A stretch of DNA of 64,000 nt from Erigeron canadensis (GCF_010389155.1 NC_057769.1:28272735-28336734), one strand, 5' to 3'. Numbered from the stretch's first letter, positions 52,802-64,000 are shown. Notes: generated from the sequence alone by a model not told the origin. Numbers and translations are program-made.

Positions 52802-54900
52802 CGTATTAGAGAAAAAAAGGGATTTATTTTGGGGAAAAAATTATATAAGAAGGTTCGGTTGGCCGTTATAACCCGCCCCGCCTAAAATAATTGGAAATTC
52901 AATCCAATAACTGATTATTAAAATTTATGCTCTATTCTCAAGTTTTTTTTTTTTTTAAAAAAGAAAAGGAAGGGATAAAAAAGAGATGAGAAGAAAGAAA
53001 AACTTAAATAAGTATGTTATTTTTGAGTTGATAAGAAAGGAAAAGAAAGTAATAACAATTTTACAATTATACCCTTTTATATTATAAGTAAAATATGATG
53101 GATGAAGGCTTTATAGTAATAACACATAAGTTGTAATTATTTTCTTTCCATTCCAGCCCATTTTGGAAGGAAAGTAATTAAAACTAAAACCCCTTAAATT
53201 CCATTTCTTCTCTATCCATTTCTCTTTACTAAAAAACTCAAGAATGCAAAAAACTATCATTTCTCTTCCTTTTCCTTTCCTTTCCATACCTAAATAAACT
53301 CAAGAATGCAAAGAATGCAGCATAAAGTTCATTTTTAAACTTTAAAAGAAGAGTTGTTTTATAACATATGAAAGTAAGTATCCGCGCGTTACGGTGGTAA
53401 GATGGTGGGGGTGATAGCTAGGTCATAGAGTTTGATAGTCAAATGTCTTAGCCGTACGGCCTCCGCCATCGGATTTAAAAATTCGTCGAAAGTATATCGA
53501 ATGACATCTCTGATGAAAGAACATGAAATTTTAAGAATACCCATATAATTTTTATAATTTATCGATTGCGAGATAAAAGATTTTGAATGAATTGGAGGAG
53601 TAAATGATTTATGGAGCAGAGAGAAAAAAAGGTGATTGGTTGAGATTTGAGTAGAGAGAAAGGGTGTTTGGTAATATAGAATTGATAGAAGGGACATTTT
53701 AGGAAAGTAAATGTTAAAACTTAAAATTTTAGACACGGGATTCTGATTTATAATATAGTATTCATAATATAGATTATAAATTATAAATATAAATAATAAA
53801 AAGAAGCACTCATGTATATACTTTTAATAAATAACGAATACTATTGTATATTTTTTTAGCGATAGTAATACAAACATGTACTCCTACAATGCAATGACGT
53901 CATATCGTTTCTGGTTAGTAATCACTTTTTATAAATTTCAATATCGTCTTGTTATTTTATACAATATGTAAGGTTGTGAACTTGTGATCATTTGAAAATA
54001 AAATTTGTGTGAAATCAGAAAACACTATGTGATTTGGAAATTTCATACAAGGTGTTTATAGCTGCCCACCACTACCGGCATCATCGTTGGAAATTGTGAT
54101 ACAATACTAGTGAAGCCCTTAATCAAATAGTTGTGCCGTTCAGGAGGGTTTCGCCCTTATCAGTAGCCTACCTCAAGTCATTTATAAAAGGGTTGGAAGT
54201 CAGACGCAGATATAAATGATGTGGATTTAATGGGCGACAATCCCAGAAATAGTGTAATAGATGGATACGGTACGGGTGCTGCCCTTACCGCCATAGCGTT
54301 GCCTTGAGGGGAGAGGGGGAGAGAGAGAGAGAGAGAGATATGATGGTGATGATGGGTAACTATAAACCTATCGTGTTAAGTTTTAAATCACACTACATTT
54401 GGTGTTTTTTTTTTAGTTTTCACCCAAATTTTAAGTTTTCAAATAAACATATTTCGTTAAATAAATAGAAGATAGGATTTGAAAATTTGGGAGGGCGGAT
54501 TTGTATAATTGATGAGGTATGAGTTTCAATTGTCATCTAAAAAAAGAAAAAGCTACAACACAAAATTATGTTTAAGTATTCATTTTTGTTGGTTTGGTTG
54601 TTTGAACTTAAACGAATAAACATGATCGAGCTTCGTTTGTATTAAAAACTGATTCTCAAGTAATCATCAATACATCCAGGAGATCATGTAGTCAATGTTT
54701 CTTTGTCACTCTAAACCTCTCGTTAGAAACTTAAACTAATCCGGTAGTATTTGCTTTTACAATTGAAAGAAGTTGTTATGAATATCGGAATAGATTAAAT
54801 AAATTATGTATGATTCCTCACCAAATTCCGACAATTGCATGTTATGGTTTGGTTATAACCACTACAACACACGATTAGAGTCTCTGATAGCATTAGTGAA
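52802..54900. other. ING-dirigent intergenic
   Basis: ING promoter side, then AT-rich DNA. A purine-rich (ga)n tract lies at 54309-54338. A frame of 115 codons at 53389-53736 (-) lacks any family signature. An element-like block at about 53375-53760 starts near ccgcgcgttacggtggtaag, resembling an inverted Helitron-type end. No gene recognised. Confidence 0.5.
54309..54338. repeat. (GA)n microsatellite
   Basis: gagagggggagagagagaga and continuing GA repeats. Confidence 0.85.
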
Positions 54901-54902
54901 TT

Positions 54903-55142
54903 TAGTGTCGTATACGAGGTAGTTTCAAGAGTAGGAATAAAAATAATATAACATTCACCTTTAAGAAAAAATCATATTTTTTTTTTTGGAACGGTAAAAA
55001 AAAATAAAAATCTAAGAGTAGGAATAATAATAGTGTCGTATATTCGTAAACGAGGTAGTTTTAAGAGTAGGAATAAAAATAGTATAACAGTCACCTTTAA
55101 GAAAAAAAATATATATTTTTTTTTGAACAGCAAAAGAAAAAA
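54903..55142. repeat. Tandem duplication, two ~115-130 bp units
   Basis: Units starting tagtgtcgta at 54903 and 55031 share cgaggtagtttcaagagtag, gaataaaaata.tataaca and cacctttaagaaaaaa, each ending in a T-run followed by an A-run. Located 0.4 kb upstream of the dirigent gene. Confidence 0.75.
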
Positions 55143-55480
55143 AGAAAAAAAAGAAAATCTAATGACTAATTGTTTTAATTTTGTTAATCATGATTCATGA
55201 GATAAAGTTTTTGCCGTTGATACCAATCAAAACCAATAATTTTGATTCAAAATAATAAATTATAAAAATTAAACAGTGAGTTTGACAGAGAGACTGGAAA
55301 CCAGGCTTTATGTACTAAAAAGTTAGAAGTGATCTCATACAGCAATTGTATTTTATACCATATTCAAGACCCTCAAAAAAGTTGATGGGATTACCAGAAA
55401 CATTAACATAAACTATATAGAACCAATTCCACCACCAAAATAGGTTAAGTTAAACAACTCCATCATCTTTTTGAAACTTG

Positions 55481-55490
55481 CATTATAAAT
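55481..55490 (+). promoter_or_regulatory. TATA-like box of the dirigent gene
   Basis: cattataaat about 85 bases before the ATG, leaving room for a leader of roughly 60 bases. Confidence 0.4.
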
Positions 55491-55573
55491 GACCACAAAA
55501 ACCATCCAAACAAACAATCAACCTTCAAGTTTTTCATTAACAATAATCACTTCATACACAAAACCATTTCAAG

Positions 55574-56338
55574 ATGTCAAAGCATTCATTAAGAACTGCT
55601 ATATTCACAATAATACTCATTGGAGCTCTTCATCTAGAGATGTCAAGCGTATCTGCAATAGACCCGACACCAGAAGCAGGAGTACATGTTTTTGAGCTTT
55701 ATATGCATGATATACTTGGTGGAAGTAACCCAACAGCTAGGCCTGTGACTGGGCTACTAGGCAATATTTATAGTGGTCAAGTACCATTCGCTAGACGCAT
55801 AGGTTTCCGGGCTCCATCAGGTGGGGTCGCGATTCCTAATGCTAATGGGGCCATCCCAACCGTAAATGCCAATGGTGTACCGCTTGGTACGGGTTTAGTA
55901 GGTACACAATTTGCTGGAAATTTTAACCTAAACAACAATGCTCAAAACCAAATTGCGGCTCAGCTTGGCCCTGATGGGCTTGGGCTCGGGTTTGGAACTA
56001 TTACAGTGATTGATGACTTATTAACAGCTGATGCCAAGTTGGGTTCACAGACACTAGGGAAAGCACAAGGGGTGTATGTTGCCAGCTCGGCAGACGGAAG
56101 TAGACAGATGATGACATTTACAGCCATGATGGAAGGAGGGGAATATGGCGACAGTATTAACTTTTTTGGGGTGTATAAGATTGGAAGCCCGATGTCCCGC
56201 TTGTCCATAACAGGTGGGACAGGGAAGTTTTTGCATGCTTGTGGGTTTGCTGAGATTCGGTCACTCATACCAGCTGGTCAAATTGTTGCTGATGGAGTCG
56301 AGTCTTTGCTGAGGTTGACCGTCCACCTTACATACTAA
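55574..56338 (+). CDS. Dirigent protein, ESB1/DIR10-like, complete and intronless
   Basis: Extracellular protein of 254 residues. Dirigent proteins steer phenoxy-radical coupling in lignan and lignin formation; the long-N-terminus group that includes ESB1 acts in building the lignin-based Casparian strip of the root endodermis. Residues 1-28 form a signal peptide ending SSVSA. Then comes the N-terminal extension typical of this group (TPEAGVHVFELYMHDILGGS, NPTARPVTGLLGNIYSGQVP) with a Gly/Asn/Ala-rich linker. The dirigent barrel is in the second half: GFGTITVIDDLLT, GKAQGVYVASSADGSRQMM, FTAMMEGGEYGDSINFFGVY, SRLSITGGTGKFLHACGFAE. These match the conserved strands of the family. Subgroup and root function are inferred from the architecture; no expression evidence is available from sequence. 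Confidence 0.93.
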   Translation: MSKHSLRTAIFTIILIGALHLEMSSVSAIDPTPEAGVHVFELYMHDILGGSNPTARPVTGLLGNIYSGQVPFARRIGFRAPSGGVAIPNANGAIPTVNANGVPLGTGLVGTQFAGNFNLNNNAQNQIAAQLGPDGLGLGFGTITVIDDLLTADAKLGSQTLGKAQGVYVASSADGSRQMMTFTAMMEGGEYGDSINFFGVYKIGSPMSRLSITGGTGKFLHACGFAEIRSLIPAGQIVADGVESLLRLTVHLTY

Positions 56339-56717
56339 AAGTATACAGATCATTCAAGAGTTTTTCGTGTTTATGTCTATGTATGTGTGTGTTTGTTTGA
56401 ACAAAAAAAACATCATCTTATTTGTAATTCTTACTTCATCAATGTCACCATGATTTAATTTGTGTTATTTTGATTTTTGACTTGACTACGGCTAAACACC
56501 CCTACATAGTACATATATGTTACAACCCATTTATTTATCTGAATCCAAAATCGCATAATCACTTTCAAAACGTAGGTTAATAACCCCTACATATCTTATT
56601 GGCATATATGAACAAATCGATATTTCCTATTGACAAACGAACCATAATCATACAAGTTAAAGAAAGCAATCGAGAAAATCAAGAGCAGGAAGGCTTCAAA
56701 TTACCAAGTTACCATGC
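56339..56717. other. Dirigent-thiazole kinase intergenic (convergent 3' ends)
   Basis: Short AT-rich spacer that must hold both 3' UTRs. Nothing else seen. Confidence 0.5.
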
Positions 56718-59700
56718 TCATGGGAAGCTTTGAATGTTGACACGATGAAGAACAGTATCTTGATCAAGCCCATGGAGTGAGTCAATCAGATGCATCCTTA
56801 GTGATGCGGGTCCTTTCGCCATAGCCATGCCAATTTCGCCAGCCAAACCAAATACAGATAATGCAGATGTTGTGGCTTCAAAAACGTTTGTAGGATCGAT
56901 TGCAACAAAAGCAGCAATGAGTGCAGTGACTGCACATCCACTTGCAGTTATCTTTTGCATCATTGGCACACCATTATGTGCACCGACAACTCGTTCACCA
57001 TCTGTAACATAGTCAACGGACCCTGAAATCGCCACAATACTGCCGCTAGATTTAGCTAGAGACTTTGCTGCTTCTATAGCATCACTGGATTCATGCAAAC
57101 TATCGGCACCCTTAATATATACAAGAAACTAGTTAGCAACCATCTAATCAAGATACCAGTCCACTTATGTATATTGACAGGAAGAAGGGCAAAAGAGACA
57201 TAAGGAAGAATATCTTCTACTAAAATCAGATTGAATTAACACTTATACAAAATAAAAATAATGAGAAATCAAGAAGTAATGCACATGATCCTCAACAAGA
57301 TTTTGAACGAAAATACATTCATAGTTTAAGCAATTCAGAAAATTTCAATTGACTAAAGCCATCTGGGCACATTCTTGAACTTCTGTGTAGTTAGAAACCA
57401 AAACTTACACACACTTAACTATCAAAAGATGAATATAATTCAGGTCACCAATATGAAGGCATGGATATACAAGAAATTATTTCCTTAAGAAGTGGATAAT
57501 TATAACAAGAAATATCATTCAAAATTTCAAAGATAACTAACAATGTATAGCACTATCAATCTTGTCCTGTGTAACTATTACAGTCAAGAGCTGGTTATAC
57601 GCCACATATTCCATGTAGCGGCTGTATTAACTTACTATCTGGCAATACTTAAGCCAGTCAGCTCGGCCAGCCGCAAGAACTAGTTAGTAACCATCTAAAT
57701 GAAATAACCATCCACAACACAACAAAACAAAAAAAAATGTTTTCTACTGAATATCCATAAATCATAATTCAAACCAAAACATATTCAAGAGATAGCATCA
57801 CTACATACAATCAAGAACCAATGTACAAACACATGATCATCAACAAATACTTTAGGCGAATTCCTATCTAATTGACACAACCAACTAATCTTTATTGCCA
57901 CCTTTGTAGAAAAAAGGTCGACATTTTTGCAAACCACAATTGTCCCTGATGCCACCAAGTGAGAGGCATCAAGTTAACTTAACCCAGTACCCGATCAGAT
58001 GATGGGCCAACGATATGATCCACCTTCAACAAGAAATTTCACAAATAAATCAAGTTATCCTGACTGTCTCAGGATTACATACTTCGACAAAACCGATAAA
58101 CCAACTAAAGAACCATCTAGCAGTATTTGAGGTTTTTGGACAAATATGTGAACAATTGTGTGGTGTATTGATATTTGTCTTAAAATATAAACCTTAGAAT
58201 CTCTCATATCTTAATTTTTTAATCCATAAAAAACATGGGGGCCAATTATTATTCATTATACAATAAATATTAAAAAAAATAAAATTACTACGTGAAGGGT
58301 TTTATACCTAAGCTTGGCTACAAGACACATACTCCGTTTTCTATATATATATATATATACACATATATATTCCAGGGGTTTGGAAGTCTATTGTGGGGGT
58401 CATTGGCAAATTCGAGGTCAATGGAGTGGGCATTAACAGGTTGTTTAAAGGCATGGTTGGAAACGGTGAAAACACGAGATTTAGGCTTGATTCTTGGGCT
58501 TGTGATGAGGCACTTGAAGAGGTTTTTCCTAACCTATTTAAGTAGGAGAAAGAAAAAAGCTGTCGGGTTTGTGAACGTTTCTGCATGGTGACAAAAGGTT
58601 TTGGCAGCTCTTGCAACTGGAAGAGGGATCCTCGCTCTGCTATTGAGTTAGATGAATGGGAAAAGCTGGTAAACCTTCTAAGGGGAGTAACTCTAAGCGG
58701 TAATAATGACAGATGGCTGTGGGTTGGGGGAAAAGAGATAGCTTTTTCAATTAAGGGAGTCAAGGAATTCCTTAGAAGCTGCTGTGGTTATAGCGAGAGG
58801 TTCGTGTTCAAGTGGTCAAAATGGGTTGCAAAGAAGTGTAATATCTTCATGTGGAGGGTGTCGATGGATCATATTCCAACATTAATCACCCTTCAAGCAA
58901 GAAATTGTGAGGGCTGTACGATAATAAAGAAGAGACGGTGGAATATATATTTTGTTCATGTGAAGTGGCCATGGCAATCTGGTATTGTGTTAGTATATGG
59001 TGCAAGGTTAGCCCAATCTTTTTCTTCTCGGTAAAGGATGTCTTCGAGATTGAGAATCATGTGGGGCTGGAAAGGAAGGCTAAAAAAGTGTTTAAAGGGA
59101 TCGTTTTCGTCACGTGTTGGTGCATTTGGCTAGCTATAAACAATTAAAGATTCGAGGGAGCTGGGCATCCAAAAGCTGTTCCAAGACATTAAGGCAATTA
59201 GCTCCTTGTAAATTAAATGTAGTTTGGAAGACTGGAGCAGGTTCATTGTATAGATATGTAAATATAGAGGTATTGTATATGTAAGTTGGCAGTGATGAAT
59301 GAAAGTTTTCTGTTCAAAAATAAATAAATAAATTACCAAACCCTAAATATCACAAGAATTGACCCATTTCCCCAAATTCAATCAAGAACCCAAAATCCAA
59401 AACTTAACCGAAAAAAGTCGAAAGCTTTACCTTTGTAGAACCAATAGAAGCCAAATCAAGACAAATAATCTCAGACCCATTTCCTCTAATAACACAAGGT
59501 TTAAGTTGAATCAATTCAAGACAAGCATCAAGTCTAAAACTTGAAGCACCAACAGCAGCTGGGTCAAGAACCCATGGCTTACCCATTTTGTTAGCCACAC
59601 CAGCTGCAGCTTTCATGGCTGGCAGCCAATCAGGAGTGAGTGTGCCAATGTTTATAAGTAGTGATTGTGTGTGTGGTGTGAAATCAGGGATTTCAAGAAT

Positions 59701-59886
59701 TGAGTGGACCATTGCTGGTGATGCACCTGCTGCTAAAAGAGTGTTTGCCATTATATCCATTGATACATAATTTGTTATGCATTGGATTAGTGGTGATTCT
59801 TGCCTTAGTGATGATATGTATTTCCAAGATTTTGTAGCCCATTTGTTGGGTTTTTCTTCTTCTTTATCTTCTTGTTGATTTGCCAT
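56718..59886 (-). CDS. THIM: Hydroxyethylthiazole kinase (ThiM-type), complete, two exons
   Basis: Phosphorylates 4-methyl-5-(2-hydroxyethyl)thiazole in thiamine salvage. Exon 1 is 59431-59886 and exon 2 is 56718-57110, giving 282 residues. The 2.3 kb intron has GT-AG ends. The protein opens MANQQEDKEEEKPNKWATKS with no obvious transit peptide, so it is probably cytosolic. The ribokinase-like fold signatures are present: PLIQCITNYVSMDIMANTLL, ALLAAGASPAM-type loop (here AAGASPAMVHS), MGKPWVLDPAAVGAS, KPCVIRGNGSEI, VAISGSVDYVTDG and the anion-hole/catalytic loop KITASGCAVTALIAAF, with the Cys and flanking Gly expected for this enzyme. The intron contains a 5'-truncated LINE (58376-59330) and a MITE (58195-58342), both of which splicing must skip. 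Confidence 0.93.
57111..58190. other. Unoccupied part of the thiazole kinase intron
   Basis: AT-rich intron DNA. The phrase aactagttagcaaccatcta recurs as aactagttagtaaccatcta (about 57127 and 57679), hinting at a small internal duplication. No gene seen. Confidence 0.45.
58195..58342. mobile_element. MITE, 'ACCTAAGCTTAGGT' family (in intron)
   Basis: tctcatatcttaatttttta, then atccataaaaaacatggggg, and on the right tttatacctaagcttggcta. It follows the family plan seen at 12434 and 36859, with shorter left arm. It lies immediately next to the LINE insertion. Confidence 0.55.
58376..59330 (+). mobile_element. 5'-truncated LINE, reverse-transcriptase C-terminus and zf-RVT domain
   Basis: Antisense to the host gene. 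The translation, interrupted by one stop near 58540 and a frameshift near 58938, follows the 3' part of plant LINE ORF2: VWKSIVGVIG, GNGENTRF, LDSWACDEALEEVFPNLF, DRWLWVGGKEIAFSIKGVK, FKWSKWVAKKCNIFMWRV, DHIPTLITLQARNCEGC, then in the next frame VEYIFCSCEVAMAIW. The W.KWVPKKVNIF.WR and H/C-rich pattern is the zf-RVT domain (PF13966). A (aaat)n-like tail (aaaaataaataaataaat, 59314-59332) closes the 3' end, as expected for retrotransposition. Inactive. Confidence 0.82.
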
Positions 59887-61014
59887 GACTAGGGGTTTTA
59901 TTTTTATTTTTTTTATTTATTTATGGGCTTAACACCACTTGAAAGGATTTTCAACTTTTCATAAACTTTTTTTCTTTATCACCTTCAAGTTATATATATG
60001 TCAAAATAATACAACAACTATAATCAATTCCTGAGCAGGGTGTGGAGCAGGTGAGCTGTAGACAGACTTACCTTTACCCAAAGGTAGAGACTGCTTCCAT
60101 AAGGACCTCCGGCCAGGAAGATGTAAAAGCCGTAAAAGGATAAAGTGTTTATACCTGTCTGTCGAGACCATGATAAGACGATATACCTGTCAGCTGGGTC
60201 TGCCGAGTATGCCACCTTACGAATAGGGTAGGGTATCAAACGTACGGTAACAAAACTTATATATGTCAAAATAATACTTCGTATTATTCATTTCATCTAT
60301 AATAGGACTAATCTTTCATATTTTTATAGAACGAACTCACTATTCTACTCTTAAAATATCTAAATACTTATACTAATATAATTAAAATTATCAATAAGCT
60401 TATTGAATACCTAATATACCATAATAAAATTAGTTTACAATATCTACTCCTTAATTTTCATACTACACCTTTTTATATTAATAGCATATACTATTTTACC
60501 ACTACCATGACGCTGCCGCTACCATCTTCACCGACTCATCGTGCGGGTATTCGTCTAGTTATAAATAAAGCTAATTACACATAAAAGTGTTTTTTTATTA
60601 TTATTTTTTATTTTCTTCTACGTTTTAATAAATAATGTGTGTCATACTCGTTTTACAAACTGACTTGTAACAAATTAAATGATCTTATGGACGGTTACAT
60701 TGTATTTTTTATTTTCTTTGCTAGTCCAGTAATAGGCATATGCAGTATGCACGTTCATGTTATGTTAATGTACGTAAATCAACGACGAATGTACCTTATA
60801 TCAAGATTCAGGGTTCAATCTGGTCGTTAAAGCAAGTGTAGCTTATAGCCTTATATCAAATTTTCTTTTAGTAAGCAAAATTAATATGAGGCCCAAAAAG
60901 AATTGTCTAAAAACGCTCAATGACGAACTAATGGTAATTGGTTTAACACCAAGTATCAATTTCCTTGGTATTTTTGTTTTCTAATTAATTTCAAAATTCT
61001 CAAATTTCTAAAAC
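59887..61014. other. Divergent promoter region of thiazole kinase and LEA-like gene
   Basis: The two genes are divergently arranged here. A repeat with a ggtagagactgcttcca block lies at about 60030-60245. A cgc-rich tail ending cgtgcgggtattcgtctagt lies at 60540-60559, like a Helitron 3' end. No other gene was seen. Confidence 0.45.
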
Positions 61015-61812
61015 ATGACGACGACTTTGAAAATACGTAATCTTCTTGTAAATTCTAAAATCATTATCTTGGATGACATTCACATATCGTCCTTGTCAAG
61101 AAGCCATAGATCATTTGTCACCGCTTCAAAACCTCTACGAAAGGTAAGAATCGCATACGTCATTAATTTATTTAACTTTTCTTAAACGACAGAATTTATA
61201 TTTAAAAAACAAATAGCAAAAGCGTTAGATTTTTATAAATCGTGATTAAGACCTTGTAATCATCGACCACAATATTTGTCCGATAGGCTACAACATATAA
61301 ATATCAAATGATACGTTATATTTCAGGAAAACACGGATGAAAAGGTCGAACAAACATGTCAAGAGGTAACGGAAGCAGCCGATGAAGTTAAGGAAGGGTT
61401 CACAGAGGTAATTAGGCAAAAGAAATCATTACTCTTATATTAATTTCGTTCAAGACGATATAAGAAGGGAAGTGATATTTATATCATTGTTTTTTATGAA
61501 TGTATCACAAGATATAAGTTATACAAGTCAGTATTACACAATTGTAGTATATCTATTAAAGCAAATGGTACATATAAATACCTAGTTGAGATATAATATT
61601 GGTTTCGTATAAATAGTTTTATCTAGCGGATTGACGTTTTTATTTATTTTTATTTTTTTTGCAATTTGTTTAACTAGGTTTCGAATATGACAAAAGAAGT
61701 AAAAGGAAAACTATCGGAAGCCAAGGGCAGTTTAGTGAAGAGGGCAAGGGAAAATGTTGTTGACATTGCAGCTCAAAAAGCTAAAGAGCAAGTTATCAAG
61801 AAAGTCAAATGA
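61015..61812 (+). CDS. Small LEA-like alanine/lysine-rich protein, three exons
   Basis: A 114-residue protein from exons 61015-61143, 61327-61407 and 61678-61812. All borders are GT-AG and in phase, and it ends at a TGA followed by a normal-looking 3' flank. The first 43 residues (MTTTLKIRNLLVNSK, HRSFVTASKPLRK) are basic and Ser/Thr-rich and could be a mitochondrial presequence. The rest is hydrophilic with repeated helical 11-mer-like words: VEQTCQEVTEAADEVKEGFT, MTKEVKGKLSEAKGSLVKRA, AAQKAKEQVIKKVK. This resembles group 3 LEA-like stress proteins. The gene is recognised from exon structure and composition rather than a close family match, so the name is tentative. Confidence 0.6.
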
Positions 61813-62991
61813 AGAAAAAACTTTATGTATCTCTTGACGTTTGCACCATTTAATCTGTTACATATCATACGTATACATATATTTGTCACTATCTAAAGAA
61901 ACTTATGTCCCCCAATTGACACTATTTCTGAATATAAAATATACAATACAACGTGGGTTATAGCTATATGCAATAATTTGTATTGTACGAGCCTAAAGTG
62001 ACTGGCTAAATGATCAAACGTCAAGAGGTTTCAGGTTTAAAAGTTCGGTAGCTAAACATTGTGGGTTGTTCAAGAAAAGGTTGGAAATTGTCACAATTAT
62101 ATATTGTCGTTAAGTTGTGTACATTTGGGTCTAAAATTTGATCTCAAGGTTAATTCAGAATTCCATATTTATAAAGATTCCTTGCATTCACTTTTATGCC
62201 ATTCATAACTTCATGCCATCAACAAGTACACTATCTTTTTGCTACATTTTTAATAAATACTGTAGCATAACTGAATTGTACAATTATGACATTTTCGACG
62301 ACTTACAATTTTTATACCGACACTGAAAATCTTACTACGATCATTCATTCTAAAAACCCAAAAATTGTAAGATTGTGATCCTCTAAAATTAAAACTTTAT
62401 AAATTAAGTTAGAAAAATCTTAATCATTGAATTAAAATCAAAATTCAAACTTGATATTTAAATTTTGACCATTCATTTCAATTAAAAGTTAAAAATTGTC
62501 CAATTTCACATGTAAAACTAATCTCAACTTAAAAATTCCCATTCCGAAATGATATCCCAAAATTGGATGGTGTTGTGGTCAAAGATAAAAGTTTGCATTG
62601 AGGTATCCATTATTTGATGCAACAAACTTTTTTTCATAAATTCACTTCATTCATGACTTGATTCCTTGTGCCTGGATTCCTTTGTAGTTTGGTATAATTT
62701 ATCTATATAATACATATATCTTAGAACATTTTCCCAAAACAATGTTAAGTATTAATTTAACAACTGAAAATAAAAATGTAACCAAAAAATGGTCGTTATT
62801 CTACTAATATAATGATGATAATGAGGAAGAAAGTTCATAAGCCAAAAATTGGCTCCAAATTCTCTTCTACTTACACACAGCACAACTCTCTTAATATACA
62901 ACTAGACACATTAATTAAAATCTTAATTAAATTCATAAGAAACCAAAAAAAAAAAAGGGTGGGAAACCACATATGGAACAACCTTAATTAT
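61813..62991. other. LEA-like / receptor kinase intergenic (convergent)
   Basis: AT-rich DNA with no recognised gene or bounded element; includes both 3' UTRs. Confidence 0.5.
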
Positions 62992-64000
62992 TCACTTGTA
63001 TGGAACTCTAGAAGAAGTAGAAGATGAGTAAAGCAATGACGAAGCAGAAAAGCTATTTCCGCCACCGGCAGCCGCGGATGACGACGGAATGGTGGCGGGT
63101 TTCTCTGGGGAGCCCTTCAAAAGGGCGTCAACTTTCGCGTACTCTTCTCTTTCGTGTTTGATTTCTTTCAACATTGCTGCCACATCTTTCATTGTTGGCC
63201 TTTCTTCAGGCAATGAATTGATGCATAGTAGTGCTACCCCTAATGCTTGCATCATTTCTTCTATATCAGATTCTGGTCGGCCTAATAACGAGGGGTCGAG
63301 TACTTCAGTCCATCCTTTTCGTTGTTTTACCCAATCTACAACGTGTAACCCGTCTGGGATTGTTGGGTCGATAGGTTGTTTTCCGGTTAGGACTTCTAGC
63401 ATTACTACTCCGTAGCTATAGACATCGCTTTTTTCCGTGATTTTCATGGAGTAGCCGTATTCTAAGACAGGAACAAAGAAAAATGTCAGTACAAATAACA
63501 AATTACGTCTTAAATGTACTTTATTATGTTTATATAAATTTCATCAACTACTAGTATATAACAGATACAAAAATATTTACGGTCAAGAGTTGAAAAGAAA
63601 AGACAAAACAAGTCAAACTATGACATTTAAAATGGGACAGAGGTAACTGTAAAATGCTTAATTAAAAACTGGATTGGGAGCGATGAAGTTAGAAGAAGGA
63701 AATGTGTACCAGGAGCAATATATCCATATGAACCCGCAATTGTGTTGGAGGATCTAGCAAAATCACCATCATCAACTAGCTTTGCAAGGCCAAAATCTGC
63801 AATGTAAGGCTCGAATTCAAGTCCAATGAGAATGTTATTAGCCTTGATATCTCGATGAACGATTGGAGGAACACAATCGTGGTGCAGGTAAGAGAGCCCT
63901 TCTGCAGCCCCTAGCAAGATTTGGTACCTCAACTCCCACTCTAATGAGCTTCCAATTCTTTCATGAAGTAGACTACCAAGACTTCCGTTTGGCATGTAAT
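62992..64000 (-). CDS. RGI1: LRR receptor-like kinase, RGI/RCH type, C-terminal kinase part (5' end outside window)
   Basis: Plasma-membrane receptor kinase. Only the later part of the kinase domain is in the window: the exon 63710-64000 (continuing beyond the edge) and the last exon 62992-63461, joined through PG|EYGYS (CCT G|AA) across a 248-base GT-AG intron. Visible: [32 protein letters not shown] (catalytic loop HRD with Lys and Asn, an RD-type kinase), [19 protein letters not shown] (DFG), [20 protein letters not shown] (P+1 loop), [55 protein letters not shown]. The tail [12 protein letters not shown] is like the end of the Arabidopsis root-meristem-growth-factor receptor RGI1 (RCH2). 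The family perceives RGF/GLV peptides; orthology is inferred from the tail and kinase motifs, as the LRRs are not visible. Confidence 0.88.

Noticed and set aside
53389..53736. 115-codon minus-strand frame
   Set aside because: No family signature; it lies inside an element-like block with a Helitron-type edge.
54060..54310. Possible tRNA or structural RNA in a GC-richer patch
   Set aside because: No cloverleaf with paired acceptor, D, anticodon and T arms could be drawn.
55960..56268. 102-codon minus-strand frame
   Set aside because: Antisense shadow of the dirigent coding sequence.
58341..58763. 140-codon minus-strand frame in the thiazole kinase intron
   Set aside because: Antisense shadow of the LINE reverse-transcriptase fragment.
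63089..63415. 108-codon plus-strand frame
   Set aside because: Antisense shadow of the receptor kinase exon.

Overview
The window is plant nuclear DNA. It is AT-rich, its genes are split by GT-AG introns, and it is dense in microsatellites and small non-autonomous transposons. The gene set is plant-specific: class XI myosin, S-protein homologues, a dirigent protein and an LRR receptor kinase. The repeat style suggests an asterid eudicot, perhaps Asteraceae, but that is an impression and not a demonstration. No prokaryotic, viral or organellar block was seen.

Layout. 1-5.4 kb (+): the 3' part of a class XI myosin gene (coiled coil, DIL cargo domain, stop codon). 5.4-37.8 kb: a gene-poor, transposon-rich tract with five loci of the self-incompatibility S1 (S-protein homologue, SPH) family. 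Two are on + (7.6 and 15.3 kb) and three on - (30.8, 32.8 and 37.3 kb). One of the minus-strand copies (30.8 kb) has a stop codon inside its signal peptide, and a short SPH-like relic lies near 23.7 kb. Between them are Helitron-like elements, two long-TIR Mutator-like elements, a Harbinger-like element, a nested CACTA/hAT/Tourist/LTR/Helitron complex (24.0-30.2 kb) and several foldback MITE families. 37.8-40.0 kb: a ~1.26 kb-period direct duplication with a dead LINE reverse-transcriptase fragment. 42.6-49.0 kb (+): a complete 17-exon mitochondrial CPN60 gene. 50.3-52.8 kb (-): a complete 7-exon ING-type PHD-finger gene. 55.6-56.3 kb (+): an intronless dirigent gene. 56.7-59.9 kb (-): a two-exon hydroxyethylthiazole kinase gene whose intron holds a 5'-truncated LINE and a MITE. 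61.0-61.8 kb (+): a small three-exon LEA-like gene. 63.0-64.0 kb (-): the 3' end of an LRR receptor kinase of the RGI/RCH type.

The housekeeping genes (myosin, CPN60, ING, thiazole kinase, receptor kinase) are unrelated in pathway and do not form an operon-like unit. The coherent accessory feature is the SPH cluster: small secreted cysteine-rich proteins that arose by local duplication in two sub-lineages, sorted by strand and surrounded by mobile DNA. I found no convincing new biological system. The most interesting items are the SPH cluster with its broken and relic members, the nested transposon complex, and several unnamed repeat families with clear boundaries.
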